Assembly (NCBI GenBank): GCA_023665555.1
Contig: JAMPDR010000001.1
Coordinates: forward strand, 62,001-126,000
From: Ruminococcus sp.
GTDB taxonomy: Bacteria > Bacillota > Clostridia > Oscillospirales > Acutalibacteraceae
Direction of reading: 5' to 3'
DNA length: 64,000 bases
In this document: piece after piece, positions 52,812 to 61,313 of the stretch
Position numbering within the stretch: position 1 is the first letter of the stretch
How the letters are laid out: each line of letters opens with the position of its first letter
Position numbers and translations under genes: made by a program
Notes under the pieces: generated by a model
What the model was told of the DNA's origin: nothing
Database searches by the model: none
Seen by the model: the letters and a program-made list of their open reading frames with translations, nothing else

Positions 52812-53780
52812 TTAAAAAGTTCCCCAAATTTCGAGTTCATCCTCTTGCGGTATAATATCCTCAACCATACCGAGATTATGAAGCAATTCTCTTGCCGCGT
52901 TATATCCCATTGCTTTCTGCCTGTTGTTCATTGCGGCAACCTCAATAATAATTGCAAGATTTCGTCCAGGCTGAACAGGTACAACCGTATATGGAAGTTT
53001 AACTCCGAGTATCTCAAGATACTCACTTTCAGCACCCATTCGGTCATAAACTTTTTCGCTGTCCCATGGTTCAAGTTCAATAACCATGTCTATTTTCTTA
53101 GAAAGTCTGACAGCACCCATACCGAAAATTCGTCTTGCATTGATAATACCGATACCGCGCAGTTCAATGAAGTGCCTGATATTATCCGGCGCAGTACCAA
53201 CGAGTGTTTTAGCAGATGTTTTTTTGATTTCAACAGCATCATCGGCAATCAAACGGTGACCGCGTTTGATAAGTTCAACAGCTGATTCACTTTTTCCGAC
53301 TCCGCTGTCGCCGAGAATTAGCACACCTTCACCATATACCTCAACAAATACACCATGACGGGTTATGCGCTCAGCGAGTTCCTTGTTCAGATATGCAATA
53401 ATCGTCGCCATACATCTCGATGTTGTGTCAGTTGTACGCAGAAGCGGTACACCGTATTTCGGAGCAAGCTGCACAATTTCCACCGGGCACTCAAGTCCTC
53501 TTGTAACAATAACAGCAGCAGGACATTTAGACATGAAAGCCTCGATTCTGTTACACCTTTGTTCAGCTGTGAGGCTTTTCAAAAATTCAATCTCCGCTTT
53601 ACCGACAAAATTAAGCCTTTCATTATCAAAGAAATTTTCATATCCGGCAAAAATCAAACCGGGACGATTTACATCAGGAGTCTTAATTAAAATCTCCGAT
53701 GGCTCTTTAGGCATATACAGCATTTCAAACTGATTATCCTTTAAAAATTTCTTGAAGGATACCGTATATTCTGATGACAT
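52812..53780 (-). CDS. hprK: HPr kinase/phosphorylase
   Basis: 322 residues. The C-terminal catalytic domain has Walker A GDSGVGKS (157-164), the signature IELRGIGIINARRIFG (about 208-223) and the acidic motif DRMGAESEYLEILG. The N-terminal domain is of full length. It adds phosphate to Ser46 of HPr and removes it, setting carbon catabolite control. First gene of the conserved block, with its own promoter. Confidence 0.95.
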   Translation of the reverse strand: MSSEYTVSFKKFLKDNQFEMLYMPKEPSEILIKTPDVNRPGLIFAGYENFFDNERLNFVGKAEIEFLKSLTAEQRCNRIEAFMSKCPAAVIVTRGLECPVEIVQLAPKYGVPLLRTTDTTSRCMATIIAYLNKELAERITRHGVFVEVYGEGVLILGDSGVGKSESAVELIKRGHRLIADDAVEIKKTSAKTLVGTAPDNIRHFIELRGIGIINARRIFGMGAVRLSKKIDMVIELEPWDSEKVYDRMGAESEYLEILGVKLPYTVVPVQPGRNLAIIIEVAAMNNRQKAMGYNAARELLHNLGMVEDIIPQEDELEIWGTF

Positions 53781-53820
53781 GGCGCACCTCCGTTTTCATT
53801 GTACACAAATATACTGATAT

Positions 53821-53849
53821 ATTATAATATAAAATCTTTGATATTCCAA
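53821..53849 (-). promoter_or_regulatory. hprK promoter
   Basis: On the minus strand TTGGAA, 17 bases, TATAAT, ending about 40 bases before the hprK start. Confidence 0.65.
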
Positions 53850-53954
53850 CAGTTTTTTGAAAAAAATTGAAATAATTATTTTTAGCGGGTTTCGAAGTTT
53901 GCATATAGAAATAATGTAGGAATAAATCACGCTTAAACATGTCAAACAGCTTGT

Positions 53955-54056
53955 TTATTTTATTGTTATATACCCTGCCTGAGCGATGCACTTTTGTCCC
54001 TCATCAGTCAGCATCCAATCAAGAAATTTACCACCGGCTTTATCTTCATCGCCATG
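53955..54056 (-). pseudogene. Remnant C-terminus of a phosphate-type binding protein
   Basis: A 33-codon open stretch ends with TAA and reads GDEDKAGGKFLDWML, then TDEGQKCIAQAGY. This is the C-terminal pattern of phosphate/tungstate ABC-transporter binding proteins of the PstS type. A TGA stop lies directly upstream and no other part is found, so the gene is decayed. The surrounding 53.78-54.24 kb stretch has no other credible gene. Confidence 0.6.
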
Positions 54057-54195
54057 TCAGCAAAACCGATACCGAAATACTTAAAACAATGGCAGGGGCA
54101 ATCAAGCATGATGCACTCTTCTTTGGTTTAATATCATCATTATATCCGATTGTTTCTCTCCCGGCAACAAATTGGAAAAATTGCAATAAATTTGT

Positions 54196-54236
54196 AACAC
54201 TCCCCGAACTGAGTCGATTACTGTTCGGGGAGTGTT
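54196..54236 (-). terminator. Terminator after prmA
   Basis: AACACTCCCCGAAC and GTTCGGGGAGTGTT pair perfectly over 14 bases with a 13-base loop, five bases after the prmA stop. The minus-strand T run is short. Confidence 0.8.
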
Positions 54237-54241
54237 ATATT

Positions 54242-55168
54242 TCATTTCTTCACACACTCAAAGCATACCCAGCCTTTTTCGGTATGTCTTGCTTTAATGC
54301 TGAAACCATATTTTTCAAATGCATCAATAACATCCTGCTCTCTTGTGTCGATAATTCCCGACGTGATGAAAATTGCATCATCTTTCATAAACGAGGCAAC
54401 ATCCTTGCAGAAAAGAATGATTACATCAGCAACAATGTTTGCAACAACAATGTCGAACTTGCCACTCACTTTTTCGGCAAGATTTCCGTGTAAAACGGTC
54501 ATCTCTGGCTCGGAAAATCCATTTTCTTTGCCGTTTTCAATTGCTGTTTTAACAGCAAGGGCATCAATATCAACTCCTGTTGCACTCTTTGCACCGAGAA
54601 GAAGTGACGCAATGGAAAGTATACCGCTGCCACAACCTATATCAAGAACTGTTTTTTCCGGTGTAATATGTTTTTCAAGAGTTTCAAGGCAAAGTCTTGT
54701 TGTTTCGTGAGTGCCTGTTCCGAAAGCAAGACCCGGCTCAATATTCAAAACCTTGCGGTCACCTGCATCATATTCTTCTTCCCAAATAGGACGTATGAGC
54801 AGTTTCTCTCCAACGGGAATCGGATGAAAATACTGTTTCCAGTTGTTTTCCCAATCCTCATTGCAGCATTCGTTTGTAACAATTTCATTTTCAATGCCCT
54901 CACTTGTGAAACGCTCACGTAAAAAAGCAACTGCTTCAAGTGGATTTTCCTCGGGTGAGATATAGATGTGTACAAAGGCCTTGGTTCTGTCTTTAGCAAG
55001 CAATTCTTCATCAATTAAATCTATGCGCGCAATCTCCCATGCCTGCTGTTCAAGATTTCTGTAATCCTCAATATAGATTCCATAAGGCACGACCATCATT
55101 GCAATGTCGCCTGCTTTGTCAACATCGTCAGCATTTACGCAAATTTTAACTTCTGTCCATTCGCTCAT
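54242..55168 (-). CDS. prmA: Ribosomal protein L11 methyltransferase
   Basis: 308 residues. An N-terminal recognition domain (about 1-120) is linked to the methyltransferase domain by EPGLAFGTGTHETTRLCLE (about 143-161). The SAM motif LDIGCGSGILSIA (about 173-185) and VVANIVADVI (about 241-250) follow. It trimethylates ribosomal protein L11. The ATG overlaps the GH13 gene's stop by four bases. Confidence 0.93.
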   Translation of the reverse strand: MSEWTEVKICVNADDVDKAGDIAMMVVPYGIYIEDYRNLEQQAWEIARIDLIDEELLAKDRTKAFVHIYISPEENPLEAVAFLRERFTSEGIENEIVTNECCNEDWENNWKQYFHPIPVGEKLLIRPIWEEEYDAGDRKVLNIEPGLAFGTGTHETTRLCLETLEKHITPEKTVLDIGCGSGILSIASLLLGAKSATGVDIDALAVKTAIENGKENGFSEPEMTVLHGNLAEKVSGKFDIVVANIVADVIILFCKDVASFMKDDAIFITSGIIDTREQDVIDAFEKYGFSIKARHTEKGWVCFECVKK

Positions 55169-57033
55169 TGTTCTTTCTCCTTCTTTAAAATTGCAACGTC
55201 AAGAGCATTTATTTTAACAGCTGAACCGAGCATTTCGCCGTTCAGAACACATTCGGCATTATGCCAATGCTCCGGAAGATAATAATCTATTTCGTGCTCG
55301 TTGCGGTTGATGATAACCATAATTTCATCATCTTCACTCTGCCTTGCATATGCAAGGCATCCGAGCATTTCAGATATCGGAATAAACTCTCCGTCTTTCA
55401 GACATTTGCAGTTACTTCTGATTTTGCCAAGCTGCTTATACCAATTAATAAGTTCTTGATTTTCATTCCCCCACGGATAGCAAACTCTGTTAAACGGATC
55501 CTTATAGCCCTGCATACCCGCCTCATCTCCGTAATATATAGACGGCACACCGGGCAGAGTATACTGAATAGCCGATGCAAGTTTAAGCAGACTCACACCT
55601 TTTTTATATTGTTCATCGGTTAAGTATTTTTCACTTTGCCACTGACGATCTCTGTATTCACAGCTTTCGCCCACAAGCTGAGTGATTGCTCTCATGGTAT
55701 CGTGCGTTCCGATATGGTTCATCAGAACGTCGACAACACATTTCGGATAGTTTTCAAGTATTGTCATGATTTTATCGGTAAAGCCTTCAACAACACCTGT
55801 TCTTATAAAAGAAATTATCGCATCGGCAAACGGATAGTTCATAACGCTGTCAAGCTGTGCACCTTGAAGATATCTGCGTCTTGCACCATAGCTGTGCTTA
55901 TTAGACGCATCTTCCCACACTTCGCCAAGAAGCAATGCGTCAGTCTTCTCTTTTTTTATTGCCTTGCGGAATTCATCAAGGAACAAATCCGGAAGTTCAT
56001 CCGCAACATCAAGCCGCCAGCCTCTGACTCCTGTTTTCAGCCACTTTCGCGCTATACCATTTTCGCCTGTGATGAATTCAATAAATTCGGGGGATTCTTC
56101 AGTCACTTCCGGAAGAATATCTATTCCCCACCATGAGTGATATTTGTTCGGCCATGAGATGAATTTATACCAGTTGTAATACTTAGATTCGGTTGACTGA
56201 AATGCACCAACGCTGTCATATCTGCCGTATTTATTGAAATATATACTGTCATCGCCTGTGTGACTGAACACACCATCAAGAATAATTGATATACCGTATT
56301 GTTCTGCCTTACCGCAAAGATTCTTCAAATCTTTCTCCGTGCCGAGAATTGAATCAATTTTACTGTAATCAGATGTATCGTAGCGATGATTACTTTGAGC
56401 TTCAAAAATCGGATTAAGATAAATGCATGTTACACCGAGAGATGAAAGATAATCAAGCTTTTGCTCAATCCCCTTAAGATCACCGCCGAAGTAATCGTTA
56501 TTGAGGACTTTACCATCCTGTGTCGGTTTCCATCTCGGTTCACCGCCCCAATCTGTGCGTAAAACTCTGTCGGACGGAACATTTTGTTTTTTTTCACCTG
56601 ATGAACAGAATCTGTCAGGAAAAATCTGATATATCAGACCACCTTTAAGCCAATCAGGTGTTGCAAATTCACTGTCATAAACAGTAAGCTGCCACTGTTG
56701 TGTGCCGCCTCCGAGAATGCCCATACATGAACCGTTGTGCTTAACAGTCATGCGCCCCCACGGGGTGTCATATTCAAAATGATAGAAATAAAGTCCGGTA
56801 TCAGTCGGCTCATAATCAAGACACCACCATTCTTCATCACTGCCCTGCATGGACAGCCAAAAGAAGTTGTGATAAGTTGATTCACCGCCGTCACGATGAA
56901 TGACAAGTTCAACCTTACTGCACGAAAGATTTCTCGGTAAAACCACCTTAAATGTGATTTTTTCGCCACAGCGTACTGCTCCGAATGGACTTTTATGTAT
57001 TCTGTTTCGTGAATTATAGGGTATATAATCCAT
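55165..57033 (-). CDS. GH13 alpha-amylase (cyclomaltodextrinase/neopullulanase type)
   Basis: 622 residues from ATG 57033 (GAGAGGAG upstream; spacing a little long). An N-terminal beta domain (about 1-130) precedes the catalytic barrel. The nucleophile Asp lies in GWRLDVADEL, the acid/base Glu in LLGEVWED, and NHIGTHD near 455 completes the site; DGVFSHTG is region I. There is no signal peptide, so it acts in the cytoplasm on maltodextrins. The catalytic residues are complete. Confidence 0.9.
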   Translation of the reverse strand: MDYIPYNSRNRIHKSPFGAVRCGEKITFKVVLPRNLSCSKVELVIHRDGGESTYHNFFWLSMQGSDEEWWCLDYEPTDTGLYFYHFEYDTPWGRMTVKHNGSCMGILGGGTQQWQLTVYDSEFATPDWLKGGLIYQIFPDRFCSSGEKKQNVPSDRVLRTDWGGEPRWKPTQDGKVLNNDYFGGDLKGIEQKLDYLSSLGVTCIYLNPIFEAQSNHRYDTSDYSKIDSILGTEKDLKNLCGKAEQYGISIILDGVFSHTGDDSIYFNKYGRYDSVGAFQSTESKYYNWYKFISWPNKYHSWWGIDILPEVTEESPEFIEFITGENGIARKWLKTGVRGWRLDVADELPDLFLDEFRKAIKKEKTDALLLGEVWEDASNKHSYGARRRYLQGAQLDSVMNYPFADAIISFIRTGVVEGFTDKIMTILENYPKCVVDVLMNHIGTHDTMRAITQLVGESCEYRDRQWQSEKYLTDEQYKKGVSLLKLASAIQYTLPGVPSIYYGDEAGMQGYKDPFNRVCYPWGNENQELINWYKQLGKIRSNCKCLKDGEFIPISEMLGCLAYARQSEDDEIMVIINRNEHEIDYYLPEHWHNAECVLNGEMLGSAVKINALDVAILKKEKEQ

Positions 57034-57222
57034 AAATTGCTGTTTGCTCCTCTCATACAGACACTTTATACTTTGTTGGCATACAAATAAGTTAAGTGCC
57101 ATATATATTACTAAGATGTGCAACAAGGCTTTCGCCACTGCACTGTTAAATAGTATATTTGACTTCCATTGATATTATCACAATTGGTTTGGTAGCGTTC
57201 GCTGCAAGGAGGTATTTAACAT

Positions 57223-57249
57223 GTTTTCCCCGCCGCAGGCGGGGAAAAC
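57223..57249. repeat. Perfect GC-rich hairpin in a gene-free stretch
   Basis: GTTTTCCCCGCC and GGCGGGGAAAAC are perfect 12-base arms with a three-base loop. It lies in the 310-base gap between the GH13 and DUF4830 genes (57034-57344), in an otherwise AT-rich area. It directly follows an AAGGAGG and an ATG. There is no T tract on the plus side. It looks like a dispersed palindromic element or a structured RNA stem. Confidence 0.5.
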
Positions 57250-57344
57250 ACAAATTAAACTCCGCTTTTTGGGCACTTCTATTGACTTTTGAAATGTGAT
57301 TATTCAATGAGTAAATACAGTCGGAAAGGTATTGGTAAATCTTT

Positions 57345-57848
57345 ATGTTTGTTGTTTCTGTTAAATCATCCAAGTTAAAATCGGCCGCCGTCATTATGTT
57401 GGCTGTTGTTTTTGCAACAATCGGGGCTGTGTATTTTGTTTCTAAAAATGCCGATAAGCCTGTTTCAAAACAAGGAAGCATAATTCTCAAGGCAGCGACC
57501 GCCGAAGAAAGAGTTGCATTCTTTTCGCAGTTCGGTTGGGAAATCAATGAAGACCCATGCGAAGTGAAAGAGGTTGTTATACCAAGTGAATTCGATGATG
57601 TTTACACTTCATATAACGCAATTCAAAAAGAACAGGGACTCGACCTTGAAAAATACAAAGGCGCGAGAGTAAAACTATGGTCTTATGAAATCAAAAACTA
57701 TCCCGGATATGAAAACTCTTCGGGCATTATCAGAGGGAACATTCTCGTATATGAAGGTGTTATAATCGGCGGTGATGTTTCAAGCGTGGAACTGAACGGA
57801 TTCATGCACACATTTTATCAGCCAGATTCAACCGAGCAAGGCGGGTAA
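57345..57848 (+). CDS. DUF4830 domain protein, membrane-anchored
   Basis: 167 residues. A membrane helix (about 13-33) is followed by an extracellular DUF4830 domain with EERVAFFSQFGWEINEDPCE and GIIRGNILVYEGVIIGGDVS. The family is found next to envelope genes of Clostridia; function unknown. Transcribed alone on the plus strand and convergent with hflX. Its own GGAAAGG site is rather far from the ATG (16 bases). Confidence 0.75.
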   Translation: MFVVSVKSSKLKSAAVIMLAVVFATIGAVYFVSKNADKPVSKQGSIILKAATAEERVAFFSQFGWEINEDPCEVKEVVIPSEFDDVYTSYNAIQKEQGLDLEKYKGARVKLWSYEIKNYPGYENSSGIIRGNILVYEGVIIGGDVSSVELNGFMHTFYQPDSTEQGG

Positions 57849-57855
57849 ATTCATC

Positions 57856-59109
57856 CTAAGACGTAATTATCCAATCCTTTATTTCGTCAAGTAATGCTAT
57901 TTCAACCGTTGCTTTCATATAAAGTCCGTCTTCACGGTACTCCTCAAATTCAACAACGCCCTCGTTTCTTATTCTTGCCGCAACTGCGCCTGCCTTAAAC
58001 GGTATGAGCAGTTCGGCTTTTTTGCGTGTGGGCGGTAACTCCTTGATTATTGCATCAAGCAATTCATCAAAACCTCTTTCATTGAGAGCGGAGATCATGA
58101 CCGTTCTGCCGAAGGTCGGCATAGAATAGACATCACCGACTTTATCACACTTGTTCATGACAGAAATTACGGGTTTGCCTGCACAACCGAGTTCATCAAG
58201 CAGTTTGCGTGTAACTTCCAGATGTTCATTGCAATGCTCGTCTGATGCATCGCAGACGTTCAAAATAACAGTTGCTTCTGCCGCTTCTTCCAAGGTGGAC
58301 TTAAATGCTTCAACCAACTTATGAGGAAGCCGCCTTATAAGTCCTACGGTATCAACAAGCATAACGCTTCTGCCGTCGGGAAGAGTTAGTGCACGCGAAG
58401 TCGGATCAAGGGTTGCAAAAAGCTTATTTTCTGCAAGCACACCTGCTTTGGTTAAAGCGTTCATCAGTGTTGACTTTCCTGCATTTGTGTAACCGACAAT
58501 AGCAACAGTCTGCACACCGTCTTTGCTCCTGCGTTTTCTCAAAAGAGAACGGCGCTTTTCCATTTCTTTAAGATCATCTTCCAATTTTTGAATTCTGCGT
58601 CTGATGTGACGTTTATCGCTTTCAAGTTTGCTTTCACCGGGACCTCTTGTTCCGATTCCGCCGCCGAGCCTGGACATGGCTATACCCTGTCCTGCAAGCC
58701 GCGGTAAACTGTATTTAAGCTGTGCAAGTTCAACTTGTAGCTTACCCTCACTCGTTCTTGCTCTTGCGGCAAAAATATCAAGAATAAGCATTGTGCGGTC
58801 AATTACACGAACTCCTGTCAACCGTTCAAGGTTTCTTTGCTGTGACGGAGTGAGTTCACTGTCGAAAATCATAAGATCAACTTCGTTTGCCTGACAAAAC
58901 GCAATTATTTCCGATAGTTTACCCATGCCGACAAAGGTTGCCGCTTCCGGTCTTTCCTTTTTTTGAATGACCTTGCCTACAACAACTGCACCGGCAGTAT
59001 CTGTAAGTTCTTCAAGTTCATCAATTGACACCTCAGCATCAAAATCTCCTGTGTCAACACTGACAAGAAGTGCCTTTTCTTTTTCCTGTGTGTTTTCATG
59101 CAGTGTCAC
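57856..59109 (-). CDS. hflX: GTPase HflX
   Basis: 417 residues. The N-terminal HflX domain (about 1-190, with RLGGGIGTRGPGESKLE near 145) precedes the GTPase domain: G1 GYTNAGKST (about 206-214), G3 DTVGLIRRLP and G4 NKCD. HflX splits stalled or dormant ribosomes. Its neighbours are a membrane protein and an aminopeptidase P gene. Confidence 0.94.
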   Translation of the reverse strand: MTLHENTQEKEKALLVSVDTGDFDAEVSIDELEELTDTAGAVVVGKVIQKKERPEAATFVGMGKLSEIIAFCQANEVDLMIFDSELTPSQQRNLERLTGVRVIDRTMLILDIFAARARTSEGKLQVELAQLKYSLPRLAGQGIAMSRLGGGIGTRGPGESKLESDKRHIRRRIQKLEDDLKEMEKRRSLLRKRRSKDGVQTVAIVGYTNAGKSTLMNALTKAGVLAENKLFATLDPTSRALTLPDGRSVMLVDTVGLIRRLPHKLVEAFKSTLEEAAEATVILNVCDASDEHCNEHLEVTRKLLDELGCAGKPVISVMNKCDKVGDVYSMPTFGRTVMISALNERGFDELLDAIIKELPPTRKKAELLIPFKAGAVAARIRNEGVVEFEEYREDGLYMKATVEIALLDEIKDWIITS

Positions 59110-59138
59110 TGAATCCTACCCCTCTGCTCTTATAAAAA

Positions 59139-59618
59139 TTATACCATTTCTTTTAAATTATTATATATATCTGTCAATTCATCATAAAGCGAAGAAAATT
59201 CATTAAACTCGTCACTTGCAATGGCAATTGACGCATATGAACCACTGCCGTATTCGATGGCATTTGAGTTTTTCAAAAATTCAAGCTTGCTTTCGATTTT
59301 GTCTATAGCCTCAGAATAGTAATCGTCAAAGCTTTCAACTGCTTTATCAGCAGTGATATAATTTGACACTACATCATCCTTACACAAATCAGCGAGCAAT
59401 TCGCTTATCTGTTTTTTCATTTTCTCACATTCTGACTTTTTAGAATCTGCCAATTTACCAATTTCATTGCTCTTTTCGGCAACCGTAAGTTCAGAATTCA
59501 AAATCATATCAAGTTCACTGCTTGACTTGCTGACGTTTTTCATTGTTACAACAGCAGCAACAGCAATGATTGCAACAATAATTACTGTGACGATAGCTAC
59601 TGATTTTTTCTTGTTCAC
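59139..59618 (-). CDS. Membrane-anchored coiled-coil hypothetical protein
   Basis: 159 residues. A basic start and a membrane helix (about 7-28, AIVTVIIVAIIAVAAVVTM) are followed by an extracellular, Ser/Glu/Lys-rich helical domain, likely a coiled coil (about 35-158). No known family. It may be an envelope protein. It lies 29 bases upstream of hflX. Confidence 0.55.
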   Translation of the reverse strand: MNKKKSVAIVTVIIVAIIAVAAVVTMKNVSKSSSELDMILNSELTVAEKSNEIGKLADSKKSECEKMKKQISELLADLCKDDVVSNYITADKAVESFDDYYSEAIDKIESKLEFLKNSNAIEYGSGSYASIAIASDEFNEFSSLYDELTDIYNNLKEMV

Positions 59619-59739
59619 AATAAAGCACCTCTATATTATTTTAAAATCTCGTACTTAAATTTACCATAATCAACAATTTAAATATGCGGATAAGACCCTA
59701 AATTTTTTCAACGCACTCACCCGCATATTAATAATACAA

Positions 59740-60810
59740 TCATAAAACAATGAGTTCTTTTTTGCAGCATGTGAAGTTATAATAACCATCATCCGTAACA
59801 AGTACCATATCCTCGATTCTGACACCAAATTCTCCGGGAATATATATGCCCGGTTCAGCTGTTACAACGTTGCCGCTTTTCAAAAACGCATTGCTTTTCG
59901 GGGAAAGATTCGGATATTCATGAATTTCAATGCCGACTCCGTGGCCAAAACCATGGCCGAAGTAATCACCGTAACCCCTAGATTTTATAATATCTCTGGC
60001 GGCTTTGTCAACCTCTTTGCATGATGTGCCTGCTTTGATCATATCAAGTCCTGCTTTTTGAGCCGCAAGAACCGTGTTATAAACCTCAGTCTGCTTTTGC
60101 GATATCTCACCAACCGCAATTGTTCTTGTCATGTCACTGTGATATCCGTTAAAAACTGCACCAAAATCCATTGTTATAAAATCACCGCTGTTGATTTTTT
60201 TGTTTCCGGGAACACCATGCGGCATTGAGCCGTTTGATCCTGAAACAACAATTGTTTCAAATGAAAGCGCATCAGCACCTGCTTTTAGCATTGTGTAATC
60301 AAGTTCAAGAGAAATTTCACGTTCGGTTTTACCTACTGCAATAAACTCCAACATATGTTCAAAGGCATCTTCTGCAATACGCTGAGCCTTTTCGATTTTT
60401 TCAGCCTCTTGTTTGTTTTTGACGCTTCTAAGGCTGTTTATTTCGGCATCAAGCGAAGAATCCGTGATAAACTCAACATTTTCAAAATGCTTTTTAAAAG
60501 CGGCAAGCTGAGCAAGGTTCATTCTGCTTTGCTCAACGCAAATTGTTCTGATTCCAAGATTCGATACAAGCGGAGCAAGGGTTTGTTCAACAGATTTGAT
60601 TTCACATACCTCATCGCAAGTTTTGATCGTATTTTCAGCAGCTTCAATATATCGGCTGTCAGTCAGAAAAATTGACGTGTTTTCCGTTATAAGAAGATAT
60701 CCGTTGGTTGAAGAAAACGAAGTGAAATATCTCACGTTTTCTTCGCTAATGATAAGTGCGGCATCCGCTTTGCCTTTTAAAAAGTGTTTTATGCAATCTA
60801 TACTTGACAT
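59740..60810 (-). CDS. Aminopeptidase P family (Xaa-Pro) peptidase
   Basis: 356 residues, creatinase fold. Metal ligands are visible: MDFGAVFNGYHSDMTRT (two Asp), GHGFGHGVGIEIHE (His), AEPGIYIPGEFG and VRIEDMV (two Glu). It releases the N-terminal residue before proline or cuts Xaa-Pro dipeptides. Transcribed in the same direction as hflX; rpsU follows upstream. Confidence 0.92.
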   Translation of the reverse strand: MSSIDCIKHFLKGKADAALIISEENVRYFTSFSSTNGYLLITENTSIFLTDSRYIEAAENTIKTCDEVCEIKSVEQTLAPLVSNLGIRTICVEQSRMNLAQLAAFKKHFENVEFITDSSLDAEINSLRSVKNKQEAEKIEKAQRIAEDAFEHMLEFIAVGKTEREISLELDYTMLKAGADALSFETIVVSGSNGSMPHGVPGNKKINSGDFITMDFGAVFNGYHSDMTRTIAVGEISQKQTEVYNTVLAAQKAGLDMIKAGTSCKEVDKAARDIIKSRGYGDYFGHGFGHGVGIEIHEYPNLSPKSNAFLKSGNVVTAEPGIYIPGEFGVRIEDMVLVTDDGYYNFTCCKKELIVL

Positions 60811-60863
60811 GGTGTGCCTCCAAACTCTATAATCTTTTCTATATATTTATATTATCATTCAGC

Positions 60864-60886
60864 AAAAAAGCAGGCTTATGCCTGCT
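60864..60886 (-). terminator. rpsU terminator
   Basis: AGCAGGC, TTAT loop, GCCTGCT, followed on the minus strand by TTTTTT. Confidence 0.85.
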
Positions 60887-60896
60887 TTTGAGTTAC

Positions 60897-61073
60897 TTAT
60901 TTGTATTTGCGCTTACGAGCGGCTTCAGACTTCTTCTTTCTTGCAACAGAAGGTTTCTCATAATGTTCTCTTTTACGAACTTCCTGAATGATACCATCAC
61001 GTGAAGTCTGTCTTTTGAAACGTCTGAGAGCACTGTCCAAGGATTCGTTCTCTTTAACTTTTACCTGACTCAT
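60897..61073 (-). CDS. rpsU: 30S ribosomal protein S21
   Basis: 58 residues; a small frame missed by length cut-offs. The sequence opens [20 protein letters not shown], has [20 protein letters not shown] and a very basic end (ARKRKYK), all diagnostic. It helps mRNA binding on the small subunit. It has a consensus promoter and its own terminator, so it is transcribed alone. Confidence 0.96.
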   Translation of the reverse strand: MSQVKVKENESLDSALRRFKRQTSRDGIIQEVRKREHYEKPSVARKKKSEAARKRKYK

Positions 61074-61133
61074 CTATAATTCCCTCCCTCCGCCTGATAG
61101 CAGGGGTATATTTCCTATTAGGATACGGTGAAT

Positions 61134-61162
61134 ATTATACAGTAACTAAATCAACTTGTCAA
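61134..61162 (-). promoter_or_regulatory. rpsU promoter (perfect consensus)
   Basis: On the minus strand TTGACA, 17 bases, TATAAT. It lies about 60 bases before the start codon, in the 240-base gap between leuS and rpsU. Confidence 0.9.
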
Positions 61163-61274
61163 GAGAAAAATGGTGCTAATATTAAAAGATTTTGTAAATA
61201 TTTGCATTTTTTTCGATACTTATTGAAAAAATACAAGATTATCGACAAATGTAATCCTATTGCATAGAGAAAGA

Positions 61275-61299
61275 TCCTCATCAGATTTTATGATGAGGA
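61275..61299 (-). terminator. leuS terminator
   Basis: TCCTCATCA and TGATGAGGA pair over nine bases with a seven-base loop and are followed by TCTTTC on the minus strand, 15 bases after the leuS stop. Confidence 0.7.
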
Positions 61300-61313
61300 A
61301 CAATTTTGAAGTT

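Noticed and set aside
20816..53925. The two 17-base matches as the two ends of one mobile element
   Set aside because: The enclosed 33 kb holds ordinary housekeeping genes such as mutS, metG and spoIVA.
53939..54493. Plus-strand 184-residue frame after hprK
   Set aside because: It overlaps prmA's C-terminus and the terminator; no family resemblance and poor codon pattern.
57221..57292. 23-residue frame after AAGGAGG
   Set aside because: Its first codons are a perfect palindrome and the product resembles nothing; kept as a hairpin finding, not a gene.
57146..57547. Minus-strand frame over the DUF4830 start
   Set aside because: Antisense to a convincing membrane protein and without a ribosome site.
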